This document shows positions 22,953 to 35,439 of a DNA stretch of 64,000 nucleotides, piece by piece. How positions within the stretch are numbered: position 1 is the stretch's first letter; every line of letters begins with the position of its first letter. The position numbers and the translations under genes are program-made. Under the pieces are notes generated by a model that was not told the DNA's origin, searched no databases, and saw nothing but the letters and a program-made list of their open reading frames with translations. Origin of the DNA: Garcia nutans. Its lineage: Eukaryota; Streptophyta; Magnoliopsida; Malpighiales; Euphorbiaceae. Where the stretch lies: positions 24,063,501-24,127,500 of the forward strand of contig CANTUV010000032.1 of assembly GCA_947685225.1 (NCBI GenBank), read 5' to 3'.

Positions 22953-23831
22953 GTCCCAATTTCTTTGGTGTCTGATCGAGATCCTCGGTTTTCTTCAAGG
23001 TTTTGGAAGAGTTTGCATGCTGCTTTGGGTTCTCGATTGCACTTTAGCACTGCTTTTCATCTGCAGACAAATGGACAGTCAGAGAGAGTGATACAGATTT
23101 TGGAGGACATGTTGAGAAGCTGTGTCGTTGATTTCTCTAGAAGTTGGGACAAATTTTTGCCATTAATGGAATTTGCTTATAACAACAGTCATCAATCTAG
23201 TATTAGAATGGCACCATTTGAGGCATTTTATGGTAGAAGATGCAGAACGCCTCTATGTTGGAATGAAGTTGGAGAAGGTAAATTGATTGGTCCCGATTTG
23301 ATTAAAGAAACGGAAGAGAAATTGAAGATAATTCGAGATCGGTTGAAAGCAGCTTCAGATCGGCAAAAATCTTATTCAGATTTGAAGAGAAGAGACATAG
23401 AGTTTGATGTTGGAGATAAAGTTTTTCTGAAAGTGTCTCATTGGAAGAAGATTTTGAGATTTGGCTACAAAGGGAAGCTAAGTCCTCGTTTTATTGGACC
23501 TTATGAAGTATTAGAAAGAGTTGGACCAGTTGCTTATCGACTCGCTTTGCCGCTTGAGTTGGATAGAATTCACAAAGTCTTCCATGTTTCTTTGCTGCGG
23601 AGGTACAGATCAGACCCATCTCATGTTTTGTCGGTTGAATCTATTGAGGTGAGTCCAGATATGACTTTTGAAAAAGAACCAGTGACTATTTTGGCACATG
23701 AAGTGAAAAAGTTGAGGAATAAGAAAGTGCCACTTGTGAAGGTTCTTTGGAAAAATCATGCAAAGAAAGAGGCAACTTGGGAGAGTGAGCAAGCGATGCG
23801 AGATCAGTATCCTCAACTGTTTCAGACTTGA
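22953..23831 (+). pseudogene. Integrase C-terminal part and chromodomain of the Tekay-like element
   Basis: The frame continues the integrase core after the insertion: LVSDRDPRFSSRFWKSL (second catalytic Asp) and TNGQSERVIQILEDML (catalytic Glu), then FAYNNSHQSSI and APFEAFYGRRCRTPL. The C-terminal domain shows VGDKVFLKVS, LSPRFIGPYEVLERVGPVAY and IHKVFHVSLLRRY. The last 60 residues resemble a chromodomain (VKVLWKNHAKKEATWESE), which in chromoviruses guides integration to heterochromatin. The stop is TGA at 23829-23831. This stretch is open, unlike the rest of pol. An apparent upstream start at 22890 lies in the inserted LTR and is not real. Confidence 0.93.
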
Positions 23832-23865
23832 GATCAGGTAAATTTCGAGGACGAAATTTCTTTTT

Positions 23866-23877
23866 AGAGGGAGAGAA
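23866..23877 (+). other. Polypurine tract of the Tekay-like element
   Basis: AGAGGGAGAGAA lies one base before the 3' LTR and just after the TTTCGAGGACGAAATTTC motif. Confidence 0.88.
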
Positions 23878-23878
23878 T

Positions 23879-24451
23879 TGTAATATCCCAAAGTATACCC
23901 TAAAAGTTTTGAAATATTTATTATTGTATTTGGATTAAGTGTTAAAAGTGTATAGATTTAAGTGGAAAGAGAAAAGAGATAAGGAGAAGAGTGTATATGT
24001 TGTATATATAGAGATATATACAACATATATAAGTTAAAGAAATGGAAGGTCAAAAGAAAATTTATTTATTTATTAAATTAATTGAAATGGAAATTAATAA
24101 GTGGATGGGGATATTTATGAATATTTTATTATTTAATTTGCTTGGTTGAGAATTAAAGAGATGATTGAGTGGTTAAGAGAGAGTTGACTTGTGTTCTATT
24201 CATATTCTTCTTCTTTTCTTTTCTCCTTGGTCGGCTAACTCCATAGCAAGAGAGAAAGTGAGGTTTTGTCTTTCCAAACTCAAGATTTAAAGGTGTTTCA
24301 AGTGATCAAGGTGGAATTCTAAGGGTTTTAATCACTTTTGGTAAGTTTTCTACTTGATTCCCTTGTTTTTTTTAAGTTTGTGTTTTGAGTTTGGTGTTTG
24401 ATTGTTGATAGTATGTGTATATTTAATTATGGTGTATTTGATGGTGTTACA
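23879..24451 (+). repeat. 3' LTR of the Tekay-like element (573 bp)
   Basis: Starts TGTAATATCCC and ends GGTGTTACA, followed by TTAAT. It matches the 5' LTR along its length with scattered substitutions and small gaps. The inverted repeat near 23992-24030 has one arm mismatch compared with the 5' copy. Confidence 0.95.
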
Positions 24452-25093
24452 TTAATAACTACTCAAAATAGCTTCATACATACCCAATTAAGTAATTAAA
24501 TCATGCTATCACAATAACTCAAACTCAACATATTCATAATTTCATGAAACTCCAAAGAACTTGCAAAGATGAAGAATTCCAGAAAATTTTACTTGAAACC
24601 TTTAAATTTCTTTAATTCTTGAAGCTTGAAAGAAGAAAATTTCCTTGATGATTGGCTATGGAAGTTTGGCTACAAGGAAGAAGAAGAAGAAGAAGAAGAT
24701 AACTTATGAATTTTCTCTTTCTTTCTGCTTTCATTTTGACCATATATATAATATTTTTTATATTTTTAATTAATTATTTAATAATTTATTTATTTAATAA
24801 AAACTATAAATTACATCTTTCATTCAAAAATAAATTATTTTAAAATTATTTAAATAATTTTAATTTTTCAAAGTATATTTATAAAATTACCACTTAACTT
24901 TGACTTTTCTTTTAAAAATGTTGACTTTTAGTTGACTTTATATATGTTATGTATATTTCATATATATTTCATATATACATTACACTTTTTTACTTTTAAA
25001 CCTTTTATTTTTTATTTAAATTTTTTATTTAATTATTTAATTTAATTTTAATTTATTTTATTCAATTTTTAAAAATTAGGGTGTTACACAATA

Positions 25094-28000
25094 ATGAAAC
25101 AATAACAACTTAACACTTTAGCTTAACATATTGAAATATTAACATATGGATCTTTAAAATATTAGAATGAAATTTCATAATGTCTTTATTGGAGGGGGAA
25201 AACAGTATCTATTTATTTTAATTGAAATAACTATATTTAAAATTGAAATATTATTTTTAAAATAATCAAATTTATATCACAAATTTCAAAATTTCTATCA
25301 TCAGTTTAAAAGTTAAAATAAAATAAAATAATAAATTAAAATTTTAAAAATCACTATTTTTAAAAAATTATGACTTGCAAAATCTACTAAAAATTAAAAT
25401 TAAAACTTGAAAAGTCATTTTGATGATGACGATGCATGAATTAAAAAATATATTTAAGTCATTAGATGTTTTATTTTAATTAATAAAAAATAAAAATAAA
25501 TAAAAAGAGAAAAAAAAAGGGAAAACAGAAAAAAAATGTTATAAATTGTGAAGATAAAAATCGTAAATGATAATTCTGATAAAAAAAATGTAAATAGTGG
25601 CTGTACAAATAGAAAAATAATAATAATGCTAAGTTCTAACACTAAAAGTTAAAAGGGAGAGAGATAAGTGATAAAGAAATAAAAAATTATGGTTTTTTTT
25701 TTCTAAAATGCACTGTTTGTTATTTTAGTATCTTTAGTATATATATAATATAAAATTTTTTTAAAAAAATTATTGTCTAATTATTTTAATTATTTTATTT
25801 AATTTGGCCCTCAAAATCTTGATGTCGAGGTCATCTTTAAAATTAGGAATTATAGTAGGTAAGATATTTTGTATTTTTTAATTTATTTTAATTTATTTAT
25901 ATAAAATATAAATAGTTTTAAAAAAAATTTAAATAAATATAGATAATATTTTTATTATTTATAATATATTTATATCGAATTTAAATTTTTATTTTTGGAC
26001 ATTCGTTATTTAAATTTAATTATATATTTTAATTATATTTTATTAAATTTTAATTATATATTAATTATATTTTATTTATGATACTGTGTGTGATATAAAA
26101 TTATTTTAATAATATTATGTTAATATTAAATATTTATTTATAATTATTTAATTAAGATAATTATAAAATAATTAAAATTTTATAGTATTTTTTATTTATA
26201 TATTTAAATGGATAAATAAATAAATAAATTTAAATAAATTTAAAATTAATATAAATATAACTCTAATTAAATTTAAATTAATTTAAATATTCTAAAAATT
26301 ATTCGAATTTCAATTCAAGTAAAACATAATTTTTGCTATTAGCTACTAGTTGTAACCTCTGTCTAAAATTTTTTCACTATTGTACAACACACGGGTTCTG
26401 AATATGGTCAGCCATGAAATGATTTTTTCTTAAATATCTTGAGAAAAAAAAAAGAACAATTAAATTTATATAATAATTAAATTTATTAATTTGAAAAAAG
26501 GGAACAAAAGGAAGGCACACCTCACGAAACCATTTACTTGGATGGGTCAGTTCCAATACAGGTAATGGCCCACCACCATTACTGTATGTTGTTGGTTCTT
26601 TTTAAGTTTATTTATTTGTTAATTTTATATATACATATAAAATATTAATTAAATGAATAATAAATAATCAGGAATAGTAAGACACCACGTGGTGCATGAA
26701 AACCCCACTATCAGTGTCAGAATGTCAGAGATTGCTTATCTTTGATTTTTTTTATTTATATTATTATTTTTCTTCATTTTATTTCGTGTGGGTTGAAAAT
26801 TCTAATATATATACTTTTGTATAATATATATATATATATATATTTTTTAATTTGATGAGATAACAGATTTGGACTTTAGGCCGTTTAAGACCCCACAATA
26901 ACCCGCGTTATTTTGTTCAGTCTGAGCCACTGGATACTTCGATTATTTAATTATCATTGCCTCGCAATTTCTAGTGCCGGCTTAGAGGAATTTACACTGC
27001 ACACACCCATTTAGCTGTTCACTTCCAAATATACGGTGATCAATATTGTCTTTTCATTCGTATATATAGCACGCTTTTATTTATTTATTTTTTCGTTTTT
27101 ACGTGATTTTTTGTTGTTCTTTTTTTATTTTGTATTTTTATTCATAAATATATATTTTTTAATTTTATATTTTCAATACACATAAAAAAATATAATATAT
27201 ATAACATATATATAATATATATACATAATAAATAGTGAAATATATATAGCATATATCAAATATACATAAATTATTTATATAATATTTATATAATTTATTT
27301 AATATTTACTTTATTTTATTTTTAAAATTATATATATATATAATATCCATATAATATTTACACAATATATATAATATACACACAAAACTCAAAATTAATA
27401 CATAATAAAAATACAATATTTACGTAATATACACATAATATATATAATATCTATATAATAAAATTAATATTTTTAAAATTTTTTATGTATAATATATAAA
27501 ATTTGTTTAACAATAAATTTAATAATTTTTATTAATGTATTTTTATATATTTTATTTTTTTTTAAATTTTTTTAGTGTTATTTTTTATTTATAATTAAAA
27601 TTAATTTTTATAAAAAATAATAGATTTTATTATTTTAAAATATTAATTTTTATTATTTTATTAAAATATATTAATTTAATAGAAAATTTTTAAAAAATAT
27701 AAATTTTATAGTAAAATACTATTTAAAACGAGAGACTACATAATTTTAAAAAGAAAACATTGCTTCAAAGAAGTGTAAAGCATTTTTTTTTAAAAAAAAT
27801 TATTTTTAATATTTTTTAAAATGAAACTTATGTTAAAGTTCGTTTTGAAGATGTTCTGCCGGCTTACAGACAACAAATCAGACGATGCTGCAATGCTTAA
27901 ACCTCTTAGAAAAATAGGAAAATTACATAGATTACCGTGTTTGGAATCTCATATTAAAAAATACGGCCTAATTTTTTTTTTTCTTTCAAATGTACAGTGC

Positions 28001-28704
28001 GACAATTTTTAGACGTTGCTTTTTTTGTTTTACTTTATTATTATTATTTTTAATTTTTAATTTTTAATTATATTTTTCTATTCATAATTTTTCTATTTTT
28101 TAATTTTTAATACATATATATAAATAAACATATACATAATATATATAAAATATATATATAATAAAAAGTGATATATTTATGCCATATACATAATATATTC
28201 GTAACATATCTATAACTTATACATTATACTTAACTAATATATAAAGACCAAAATACATATTTTCTATAATTTATATATTAATATAATTAAGTAAAATATA
28301 AATGTTATACAATATATAAAAGTTAAAAGATAATTTATGTATAATATATGTATGGCATATCTTTAACATATATATAATATATTTAAAACATATAAAATTA
28401 TATAACAAAAAAATGATTTTAAGATTTTTTTTAAAAAAATTTTATAAAAGTTTTGTTATTTTCTCATAAATGTTTTATGTTACAAAGTAATATTTTAAAT
28501 AAACTAAATTTTTATATTTTCTTTGAAGAATTTTATAATATATTTATAATATATGCAAATTTTAAAATATAATGATATATAATATTTTTATAAATATTTT
28601 TATGATTTTGTAAATTTTTTAAATTTTTTTTAAATTTTTTTATATGAACTGTATGTTTTTAAAAATAAAACTTTTGATTTTATAAGTTGTTTTATAAAAA
28701 TCTC
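25094..28704. other. AT-rich spacer without recognisable gene
   Basis: Mostly AT-rich DNA with long A, T and TA runs. A somewhat less AT-rich patch at about 26330-27060 contains a perfect G-box palindrome and looks less repetitive, but no gene follows it. A 63-codon frame at 27821-28012 matches nothing I know. A segment at 26035-26210 is repeated at 63300-63480. No RNA gene or domain is visible. Confidence 0.6.
26683..26694. promoter_or_regulatory. Perfect 12 bp palindrome CACCACGTGGTG with G-box core
   Basis: CACGTG is the plant G-box bound by bZIP and bHLH factors (established). Here it is extended to a 12 bp palindrome in a relatively GC-richer patch. No downstream gene is recognisable, so it may be a chance match or a leftover promoter. 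Confidence 0.35.
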
Positions 28705-29716
28705 TAGAAAAAGAGATGTAAGAATGCATCTCAAGTTACACGAAGGAATGGATTTATTTTTAAATTTTTTTTAGCTCATTTGTATATTTAAATTTGTCCG
28801 AATATACGAATTAGAATTTGAAATTTTAAAAAATATAATAAATTAGCTCTTCCTTTAATAGAAAATTGCCATCAATTATGAGTTTAATTTTTTTTTAGAA
28901 TGTGCAAATATGTCTATTATGTTTACATAAAAGTACAAATCGACACTAAATATTTATTTTTGCTCAAGTATATATTAAAATGATATTTTTATCTATTTAT
29001 AAATGAATCAAACATATTTAAGAATATTTTTTTAAAAATCCACTTTTTAAAAAAATTTCTTTTAATTTTCAATTTCAAAATTAAAAATTGATATTTTTAA
29101 AATTAAAATTAATTTCAATTGATTAATTATATGTTATATTTTTAAAGCTAATTAAAATTTTATATTTTTAGAATAAAAAATTTTCAATTGAAAATTATAA
29201 GCAAATTTAAAAAAAATGAATATTTTCAAAATATTTTTATTTTTTATATTTTTAAGAAAATCTCTTAAATATATTATTCTAAGGACATAACATATTTGAT
29301 GCTATATATATATAATATGAATTAATGATTTAAAGATTCATTAAAAGAAATATTAAATTATAATTTTAATCAAAATATCAATTAGTATAAAACAATCTTA
29401 AATATGTTTGATTCATTTATAAGTAGATAAAAATATAATTTTAATTCATAATTGAGTAAAAAAATTTAATGTCAATATGTATTTTTATACAAATTTAAGA
29501 GGTATATTTATACATTTAAATGAAAAACTAAATATATAATTAATGACAGTTATTTTTTCATTAAATGAGAAATTAATTTATCAACTTTTTAAAATTTTAA
29601 GGGTTAATCCATACATGGCACAAACTTTAAGTGTATAAATGTGAAAAAAAAAAAATTTAAGGACTAAAATGTACCTTCACACCAACTTGAGAAACATTTT
29701 TATACATTCTTTCCTT
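28705..29716. mobile_element. Foldback element with ~320 bp terminal inverted repeats (Mutator-like, non-autonomous)
   Basis: The left arm (about 28705-29022) and the right arm (about 29398-29716) are reverse complements over their whole length with substitutions and small gaps. Landmarks in the left arm are GCATCTCAAGTT, TCATTTGTATATTTAAA, CATCAATTATGAG, CGACACTAAAT and GAATCAAACATATTTAAG. Each has its mirror in the right arm. The centre is about 375 bp of AT-rich DNA with no coding frame. Long TIRs and no transposase suggest a non-autonomous Mutator-like or foldback element. I could not define a target duplication, so end positions are good to about 10 bases. Confidence 0.8.
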
Positions 29717-30422
29717 AAAAAATTAAATAAAACAAAAAGAGAAACAAAATATTATTTGTTATATCATTTTCGTTACCTTATTTAGAATACGAGAATAAAA
29801 GAGAAAATAATTCATTTTCCTTTTATTTTTTCAATTATCTCAATATGGTTCAAATTAAAGGAAAACGATTTAAAGTTTTGAAGAAAAAAAATCAAATTTT
29901 ATGTCAAAAGAAAATTAAGAAATGCACTTTTTTACGTTTTATTCATTTCTTTCAAAACAAATAAATTTTAAAAGTGCATGTAATTTATGCTCACCATTTC
30001 AAAAAGTAATTAAATTTCAAACCTATATTTCTACAAAGAGACTTTGAAAAGAGATGCAATTTCATAGTGCACCATATTAAAAAGAACTCTCATGTTAGGA
30101 AGACCATCAACCGAAAAATAAAACTATAGAATCACAATAAATAAAAACCTATAAAATAAATAAATAATATTGAAAACTACTTTTGGTTGAAATAAATTAC
30201 TATAGTAAGATTCAAAAACCTATTGGGAATTTTCTTTGTAGATGTGTGAAAATCAACACTAAGGGACTAGTACTAGCTAGTTCCTTAAAGTTTTTTACTT
30301 GCATTAATCAAAAATATTTTTCAAATATGTCATTATAACCTCTTCCAATTTACAAATTCAAATACATACTTCACTTGACAAAATCAAACTAGCGGGATAT
30401 TAGATGGAGAAAATTTTTTTAC
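29717..30422. other. Spacer without recognisable feature
   Basis: AT-rich DNA between the foldback element and the hAT-type MITE. I see no coding frame or repeat that I can name. Confidence 0.5.
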
Positions 30423-30430
30423 TTAGACCG

Positions 30431-30981
30431 TAGGACTGTTCAACAGGCCCGCAAACTTGGTCGACCCGGCCTGTTGGGCTAAGATTTAAAGTTTTGGGCC
30501 CAGATAAGGCTTCTCATATGAAGCCCAAGGTGTCTCTGGTTGGGCCTCGGGCCTAAGGTAAATTATCTCGGACTAATCCGTTCTAACTTGAGGTATTATT
30601 TATTATATATAAATAATATTATTTATATATTACTTGTAATATAATAAATTATATTTTATATAATATTATAATATATAATAATTATTATTGAATTTATGCA
30701 TTATATACTGCTATATATATACAGTATATATACTACTATGTATATTGCATATATATGCAGTATATATACTATAAAAAAATTATAAGAAAAGAAAAAATGC
30801 AAAAAAAAAAGAGAAGCCCTTTGGACCAACCTGTTGGCCTTGATGGCTCAACAAGCCTAAAATATCCTAGCCCGTTTGTGCTAGGTCAAACTACGGGCCA
30901 AATATTATGGACCGAAGTGTACTTAGGCTGGGCTTCGGGCAAGGGATAAACCTGGCCCAACCCGGCCTATATACACCCCTA
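30431..30981. mobile_element. hAT-type MITE, 551 bp, TSD TTAGACCG
   Basis: Perfect 8 bp duplications TTAGACCG at 30423-30430 and 30982-30989 match the hAT superfamily. Imperfect terminal inverted repeats read TAGGACTGTTCAACAGGCC at the left and TAGGGGTGTATATAGGCCG inward from the right. GGCCCGG-type subterminal motifs recur at both ends, typical of a widespread plant hAT-like MITE. The centre (about 30595-30780) is a run of AT palindromes. The short frames inside are not genes. No transposase is present. Confidence 0.92.
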
Positions 30982-30989
30982 TTAGACCG

Positions 30990-31843
30990 AGTCCAAATTA
31001 TAATTAGCTTGGTACATGGGTGGAATCATGGACTGAGTCTAGGTAATAATTTTCCTTTTTTTCACATTTTTTTGCCATTTATGTGGCATAAGTTCTATTG
31101 AAAAAAACTTGACCAAATTTACAAATTTTCAATTTGAGATTCTCATCTCTTTCAATTTTTAAAGCACCTTAAAACTTACAACAATTTCCCACATTTCAAA
31201 AGATAAAAAATAAACTTTGAACAATTTTCTAGCTATAGCTTAATGAAATATAATACCATGCAAATTAGATTTAGCATTTTTGGAGCAATGATCACCAAAA
31301 CTTCAAACAAATAAGCCATGATCCGTGGAAAATTTAAAAATTTAACTTCTATGAACCCTTTTTTTTTTTTGAATCACAAACATTATTTACTCACTCTATA
31401 TTTCATGACTTGTTGTTCAATGCACATGCGTATAATTGGATGTTCATGAGTCATCCACAAACCATGCCCAAGATTTCATAGGAGCAGCTAATTCTATACT
31501 CATATAGGTATATATTGCTAGCAAGCTATCCATAAAAGATATGGAAAACGTTAAGAGCAAAACTCAACACTCTTTGATCATGCCAGTTAAACTAACATTG
31601 ACTTGTTATTACCCATATGAATGTACTTTGTGGAAGCTCCAACACATAGATTGGGTTATTATCATTTCTAGTTCCTCTTTAAAGATGTAAACCCCATCAC
31701 GTTCAATGTTTTACCGACTATTTTCTTCCCTATTGGCTTGGTTATAGTATAATTAATCATTTAGTCAATGTTGTATGTTATCATAACTATGAATATGCTT
31801 ATTTTCACCATTATATATAGGATTTATTTTTGTTTTTTGCTAT
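30990..31843. other. Spacer without recognisable feature
   Basis: Single-copy-looking AT-rich DNA. No coding frame, RNA gene or repeat is recognised. Confidence 0.5.
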
Positions 31844-31857
31844 ATGGATATTACAAC

Positions 31858-32047
31858 CTAAGTAGGAGTATCTTAGCTCAACAATAAGCATTGTCATTGT
31901 GTGACATATAGTTATGGGTTTGAGTCAAGAAAATAGCCTCTTGCAATTGCAAGGGAAGACTACATATAATAGACCTCATGGGTCTGACCCTTTTTTGGAC
32001 CCCCACACATTATAGAAGCATTCGTTCATCAGGCTACCTTTTTTTTA
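31858..32047 (+). mobile_element. Au-like SINE, 190 bp, 14 bp TSD with one mismatch
   Basis: The 5' part is tRNA-like. CTTAGCTCAAC (about 31872) resembles box A, and GGTTTGAGTC (31917-31926) is a good Pol III box B. The body contains AAATAGCCTCTTGCAATTGC, AATAGACCTCATGGGTC and GACCCCCACACATTATAG, which correspond to the conserved 3' body of plant Au SINEs, followed by a T-rich tail. The element is flanked by ATGGATATTACAAC (31844-31857) and ATGGCTATTACAAC (32048-32061), a target-primed insertion signature. It is diverged and likely old. Confidence 0.9.
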
Positions 32048-32061
32048 ATGGCTATTACAAC

Positions 32062-32825
32062 ATAGCATCACTGTGTATGGATACATATAGTGCTAGCTTC
32101 ATTTCTAATATGGAATGAGCTAAGAAAATTCTTAGCCACTTGACTTCATTGCTTGCCATATGTAGAGTTATAAATTCATATTCTATAGTGGACTTGGAAA
32201 TTATTGTTTAATTTAGTAGACTTTCTGGCCTTCACACTCCTAACTAATTAAGATCTCTCATCAAAATTATGAAAGCAATTTAGACTTTTATATGTTATTG
32301 AATGAATCAACCAAGACTAGAACCTTGTATGATATGATAGAATGCTTAACTAATTGGGGATAAGCCATTAACCTATATAATCACCATTACGAAATATGTG
32401 TGAATCCATCATATGTATTATGACATGATATTTACATAAGTAAGGGTTTTTGTCTCATTATGGTAATAATCATCCATATTATTACAAAGTTGGCTTGTTC
32501 TCATCTTGTATATAAATTACAAAGTTATGTCTAAAAGAAAGAAATAAGATATAATTAGATATTTATTTCTATCATTGCAAGGTCCATTTGTTCTAGAACC
32601 ATAACTCGTTATTCATTATACCCTATGTTCTTTTTTGCTTGGTTATATTTTGTAAGTTCATATGCTGGTATATTCCATTACTCACTCTATTATAGTTTTT
32701 GAATAGTGAGTTACTTAAGATATTAATATTATGTTTATAAGGTATTGATTACCCAAATATCCTCAACTATGAATTGAATTATGTGATTATGAGTATAATT
32801 TATGTGTACAATGTTTTGAGCTCAT
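32062..32825. other. Spacer without recognisable feature
   Basis: AT-rich DNA before the large gypsy element. After removal of insertions it is continuous with 56175-56283 and 59325 onward. I recognise no gene. Confidence 0.5.
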
Positions 32826-32830
32826 TTATG

Positions 32831-33168
32831 TGTTAAGTATAGTAAGAAGAATAGTAATAGAGCAGTAAGTTGGAAGGCAAAATGAAGAGCGTGATGCTGT
32901 AAATAGGACAAAAGAACCAATGGCTCAATAGTGGAGTAGTGTAAAATGTTAACTAATTTTGTATTTTTACTAATGAGTGCCTATATAGTGGCATCAATTG
33001 AATATGGAGAAATCAATCAACTATCAAAATTATTCCTAATCTTCTCTCTCTCTCTCTCTCTTGCTTCCTTCTCTTCCTCTCATTCTCTGTCTCTTTGTTA
33101 TTCTTTTATGTATTAATTTCAATAGCATACTATTTATCTTCATCATTCATTCACCATTAGCCACAATA
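32831..33168 (+). repeat. 5' LTR of the old gypsy element (338 bp)
   Basis: Starts TGTTAAG and ends GCCACAATA, where the 3' LTR ends GCCACAACA, so the terminal CA has mutated. It contains a CT microsatellite at about 33041-33062 and the segment TATATAGTGG, a possible TATA region. Confidence 0.9.
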
Positions 33169-33169
33169 G

Positions 33170-33181
33170 TGGTATCAGAGT
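33170..33181 (+). other. Primer-binding site of the old gypsy element
   Basis: TGGTATCAGAGT matches 11 of 12 bases of the plant initiator-Met tRNA site and starts one base after the LTR. Confidence 0.85.
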
Positions 33182-33748
33182 AGCAATAACTGGGTTGAAT
33201 CAACTTATCTAATATGTGTAAGTTGGGCAAGAAGATAACTAAGCCTATTGGAATAGGGGAGGTGGAAGCAAAAGAAATATAAGAGGTAGACAAAATTACC
33301 TTGCTCTAAAATGATGTGAATCTAAGGTTTGAAGCCTTGCACAAAGAGCAATAGTTGTCAAAGGCAGAACAACAATAAATCTATGATCAACTCTGGGCAA
33401 AACAATTGAAAATCACCACCAACCTCACTCAGATAATGGAAATGCTAAAGAACTTGAACAATGGTACGGAACCCACGATTCCAGAAACACCTATTAGTGA
33501 TAAGAGGAATTTTTCCAACCCCTAAAATCACAGAATAAGATGAATTAAGAGTTGGTCAATTGGATGCAACTCAAAGAGGTTACCTTAGCAAGCTATTGCC
33601 TAAGATGGACATACCATTGTTTGATGGGAACAACCCTCAATTATATGTCTAGAAGTGCAACAAGTACTTTTAGATATATGAAGCCCTTCATATCTTATCG
33701 ACACTACTGAGAGATGGTTTTGGGGGTGGCTTAAGACTAATGAGCATA
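33182..33748 (+). pseudogene. gag N-terminal part of the old gypsy element (broken)
   Basis: Translation gives LPKMDIPLFDGNNPQLYV, then KCNKYF after a stop, and RWFWGWLKTNEH near 33715, which are capsid motifs of plant gypsy Gag. The reading frame stops at 33748 because an LTR inserted there. It continues at 46426 with ANWNEFIEALILQFKDS. Confidence 0.8.
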
Positions 33749-35439
33749 TGTGAGCGAAAATTTTCGCCTTCACTCTCGGTGAAATGGTTCTTGCGACTTC
33801 GGCACTGTTTAGGCTCGGGGCCTTAGAAAACACGAGCCTAAGCCCGGAGAAAATGGAGTCGCCACCCGGATAAGCCGGGAAAAAGAAAGGGGTGGATGAC
33901 TCGATTCCTAAGGAATCCCTAACCCCCTAATGGGTTCAAAAAGTTGGGTACGTGTGGGAAAGGTAAGAAATGGCCCAATACCCCCACAATGCTCGGTTCA
34001 TTGGAACCAGCCTCCTTTGCAGGTCTTAATATTATAAAATTTTTAAATATAATAATATTATCCGTACTACATGCAACAATTAAAATAAAGCATAATTATA
34101 TTAAAATCAAAGCAATGTCCAAACAAAGCAAATAAATGGACACCCATCCGAGGATGGAAACATGTCCTTACATCGTCCATGTCTAAAACTAAATAGGGCA
34201 CCCACCGAAAGGTGAAAGCATGTCCTTTACATTAATTTCAAAATAAAAATAATTTAAATTACATGAAAATAATTAATGAGGTACCCAATAATAGAAACAT
34301 ACCTCTTATAATTTTAATACCAAAATAAACAAATAATAATCATAATAATAAAAAAATATTCATCCATAATAAATTAAATAAATCAAGCATTGAAATTAAA
34401 TAAATCAACCATCAAAACATATAATAAACTACATAATCAAATCTAAAATTAAATAAAGCAATAAATGTATAATTTTAGGGTTCGCATCTTAAAATAGGGT
34501 TTTAAAATTTTAATTACTAAATTTGGACTTTGAAAAAAGGAAAGTTAAATACACGGACTCACAGTACACAAATAAATATTGACCCCTTCGACGAACCCAT
34601 AAGGCGGTCCCGCTAGCCGGTTAGTGGGCGGGGGTCAAGGGGGCAGCCCCCCTTGTAGGGTCGGGGGCAGCACCCCAAAAAATTTTACAAACTGGCTTTT
34701 AGGATTGTAGATTTTGGTGTTGAAAATTAAGATTTTAGCATTTAGGATTTAGAAAATAGGGTTTTGGAAACTAGAGTTTATAATTTTAAAAGATGGGAAT
34801 TAGGGTTTAAGATTTTTTTAGGTTTGGCCAGTGGAATTAGGGTTTGAGGTTTTTTAGGTTTACTGGATGGGGGTTTGAAAAATGAGATTTTGGAATTTTG
34901 AGAATAAATTAAGGTTTTCTTGGATTAGGGTTTTGGAAACTAGAGTTTTGCAATTAGGGTTTTGGTGGCTTTAGGTTACGGGGTGACAAGCTTTAAATAA
35001 ATTAAGGTTTTGATTTATTATTTTAGAAGAAACATTGATTCTGGAAATAAATTAAGATTTTGGAAGACAAATAGGATTTTGAGACTTTAATGGAATAATT
35101 TAGGGTTTAAAGTTTTGGAAAAAAATAGTTTAGGGTTTTAAAGTTTTGGAAACAAAAGAACGATTTAGGGTTTTGATAATTTAACTAATGACTTAGGCTA
35201 CTGGATGAATGGAAAATCCAATTTATAAAACATAGATTAAGGTTTAATAATTTAGGTTACTGAAAGATTCAATATCAAAATAAATAACAAAAACATTTAA
35301 AAGAAAATATGACAATACTATCGTATACTTAAACATTTCATGAATAAAAAAAATGTAAGAATGCTGTAAATATAAACAAATCAAAGATTTATAATCAAAC
35401 CTACATCGTTGGTTCCACCACAGTTGGCTCTGGCTGAAC

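Larger units (their letters stand above)
8987..24451 (+). mobile_element. Chromodomain Ty3/gypsy retrotransposon (Tekay/Del-like), two LTRs, TSD TTAAT, split in integrase by another element
   Basis: LTRs at 8987-9564 and 23879-24451 are flanked by perfect TTAAT duplications (8982-8986, 24452-24456). The order inside is primer site, gag with zinc knuckle, aspartic protease, reverse transcriptase, RNase H, integrase and a C-terminal chromodomain-like region, then a polypurine tract. This order and the TGTAATATCCC LTR start fit the Tekay/Del group of chromoviruses (family knowledge). Without the 9.4 kb nested insertion it is about 6 kb. The gag-pol frame is nearly complete but has about a dozen stops and at least two frameshifts, so it is not autonomous now. 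Confidence 0.95.
6739..25088 (-). mobile_element. Minus-strand solo LTR (about 2.9 kb), split by the Tekay-like element; parts 6739-8986 and 24457-25088
   Basis: Read on the minus strand, the LTR starts TGTAACACCCTAA at 25088 and ends near TATTACA at 6739. Its two parts total about 2.88 kb, matching the 2.9-3.1 kb LTRs of the related family. Shared parts include a CTTCTTC-rich segment near 24665-24690, an AGGTAAGTAC motif near 8270, a repeat block at 7606-7765 and paired stem-loops at 7364-7401. Flanks are TAATA (6734-6738) and CAATA (25089-25093), a 5 bp TSD with one mismatch. No internal region was found, so it is probably a solo LTR. Everything from 8987 to 24456 is a later insertion. Confidence 0.8.

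Noticed and set aside
26330..27060. Possible host promoter with G-box
   Set aside because: No coding sequence follows on either strand, so I list only the palindrome, with low confidence.
27821..28012. A 63-codon frame in AT-rich spacer, with somewhat more even composition
   Set aside because: No match to any family I recognise, no clear promoter or splice context, and the length is within chance. A fragment of a lost gene remains possible.
30755..31101. Two overlapping 64-codon frames
   Set aside because: They lie in and across the end of the hAT-type MITE and read GGCCCGG-type subterminal repeats. No protein domain is seen.
31858..32047. tRNA gene
   Set aside because: Only tRNA-like boxes are present, with a SINE body and flanking target duplications. 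No cloverleaf or anticodon stem is convincing.
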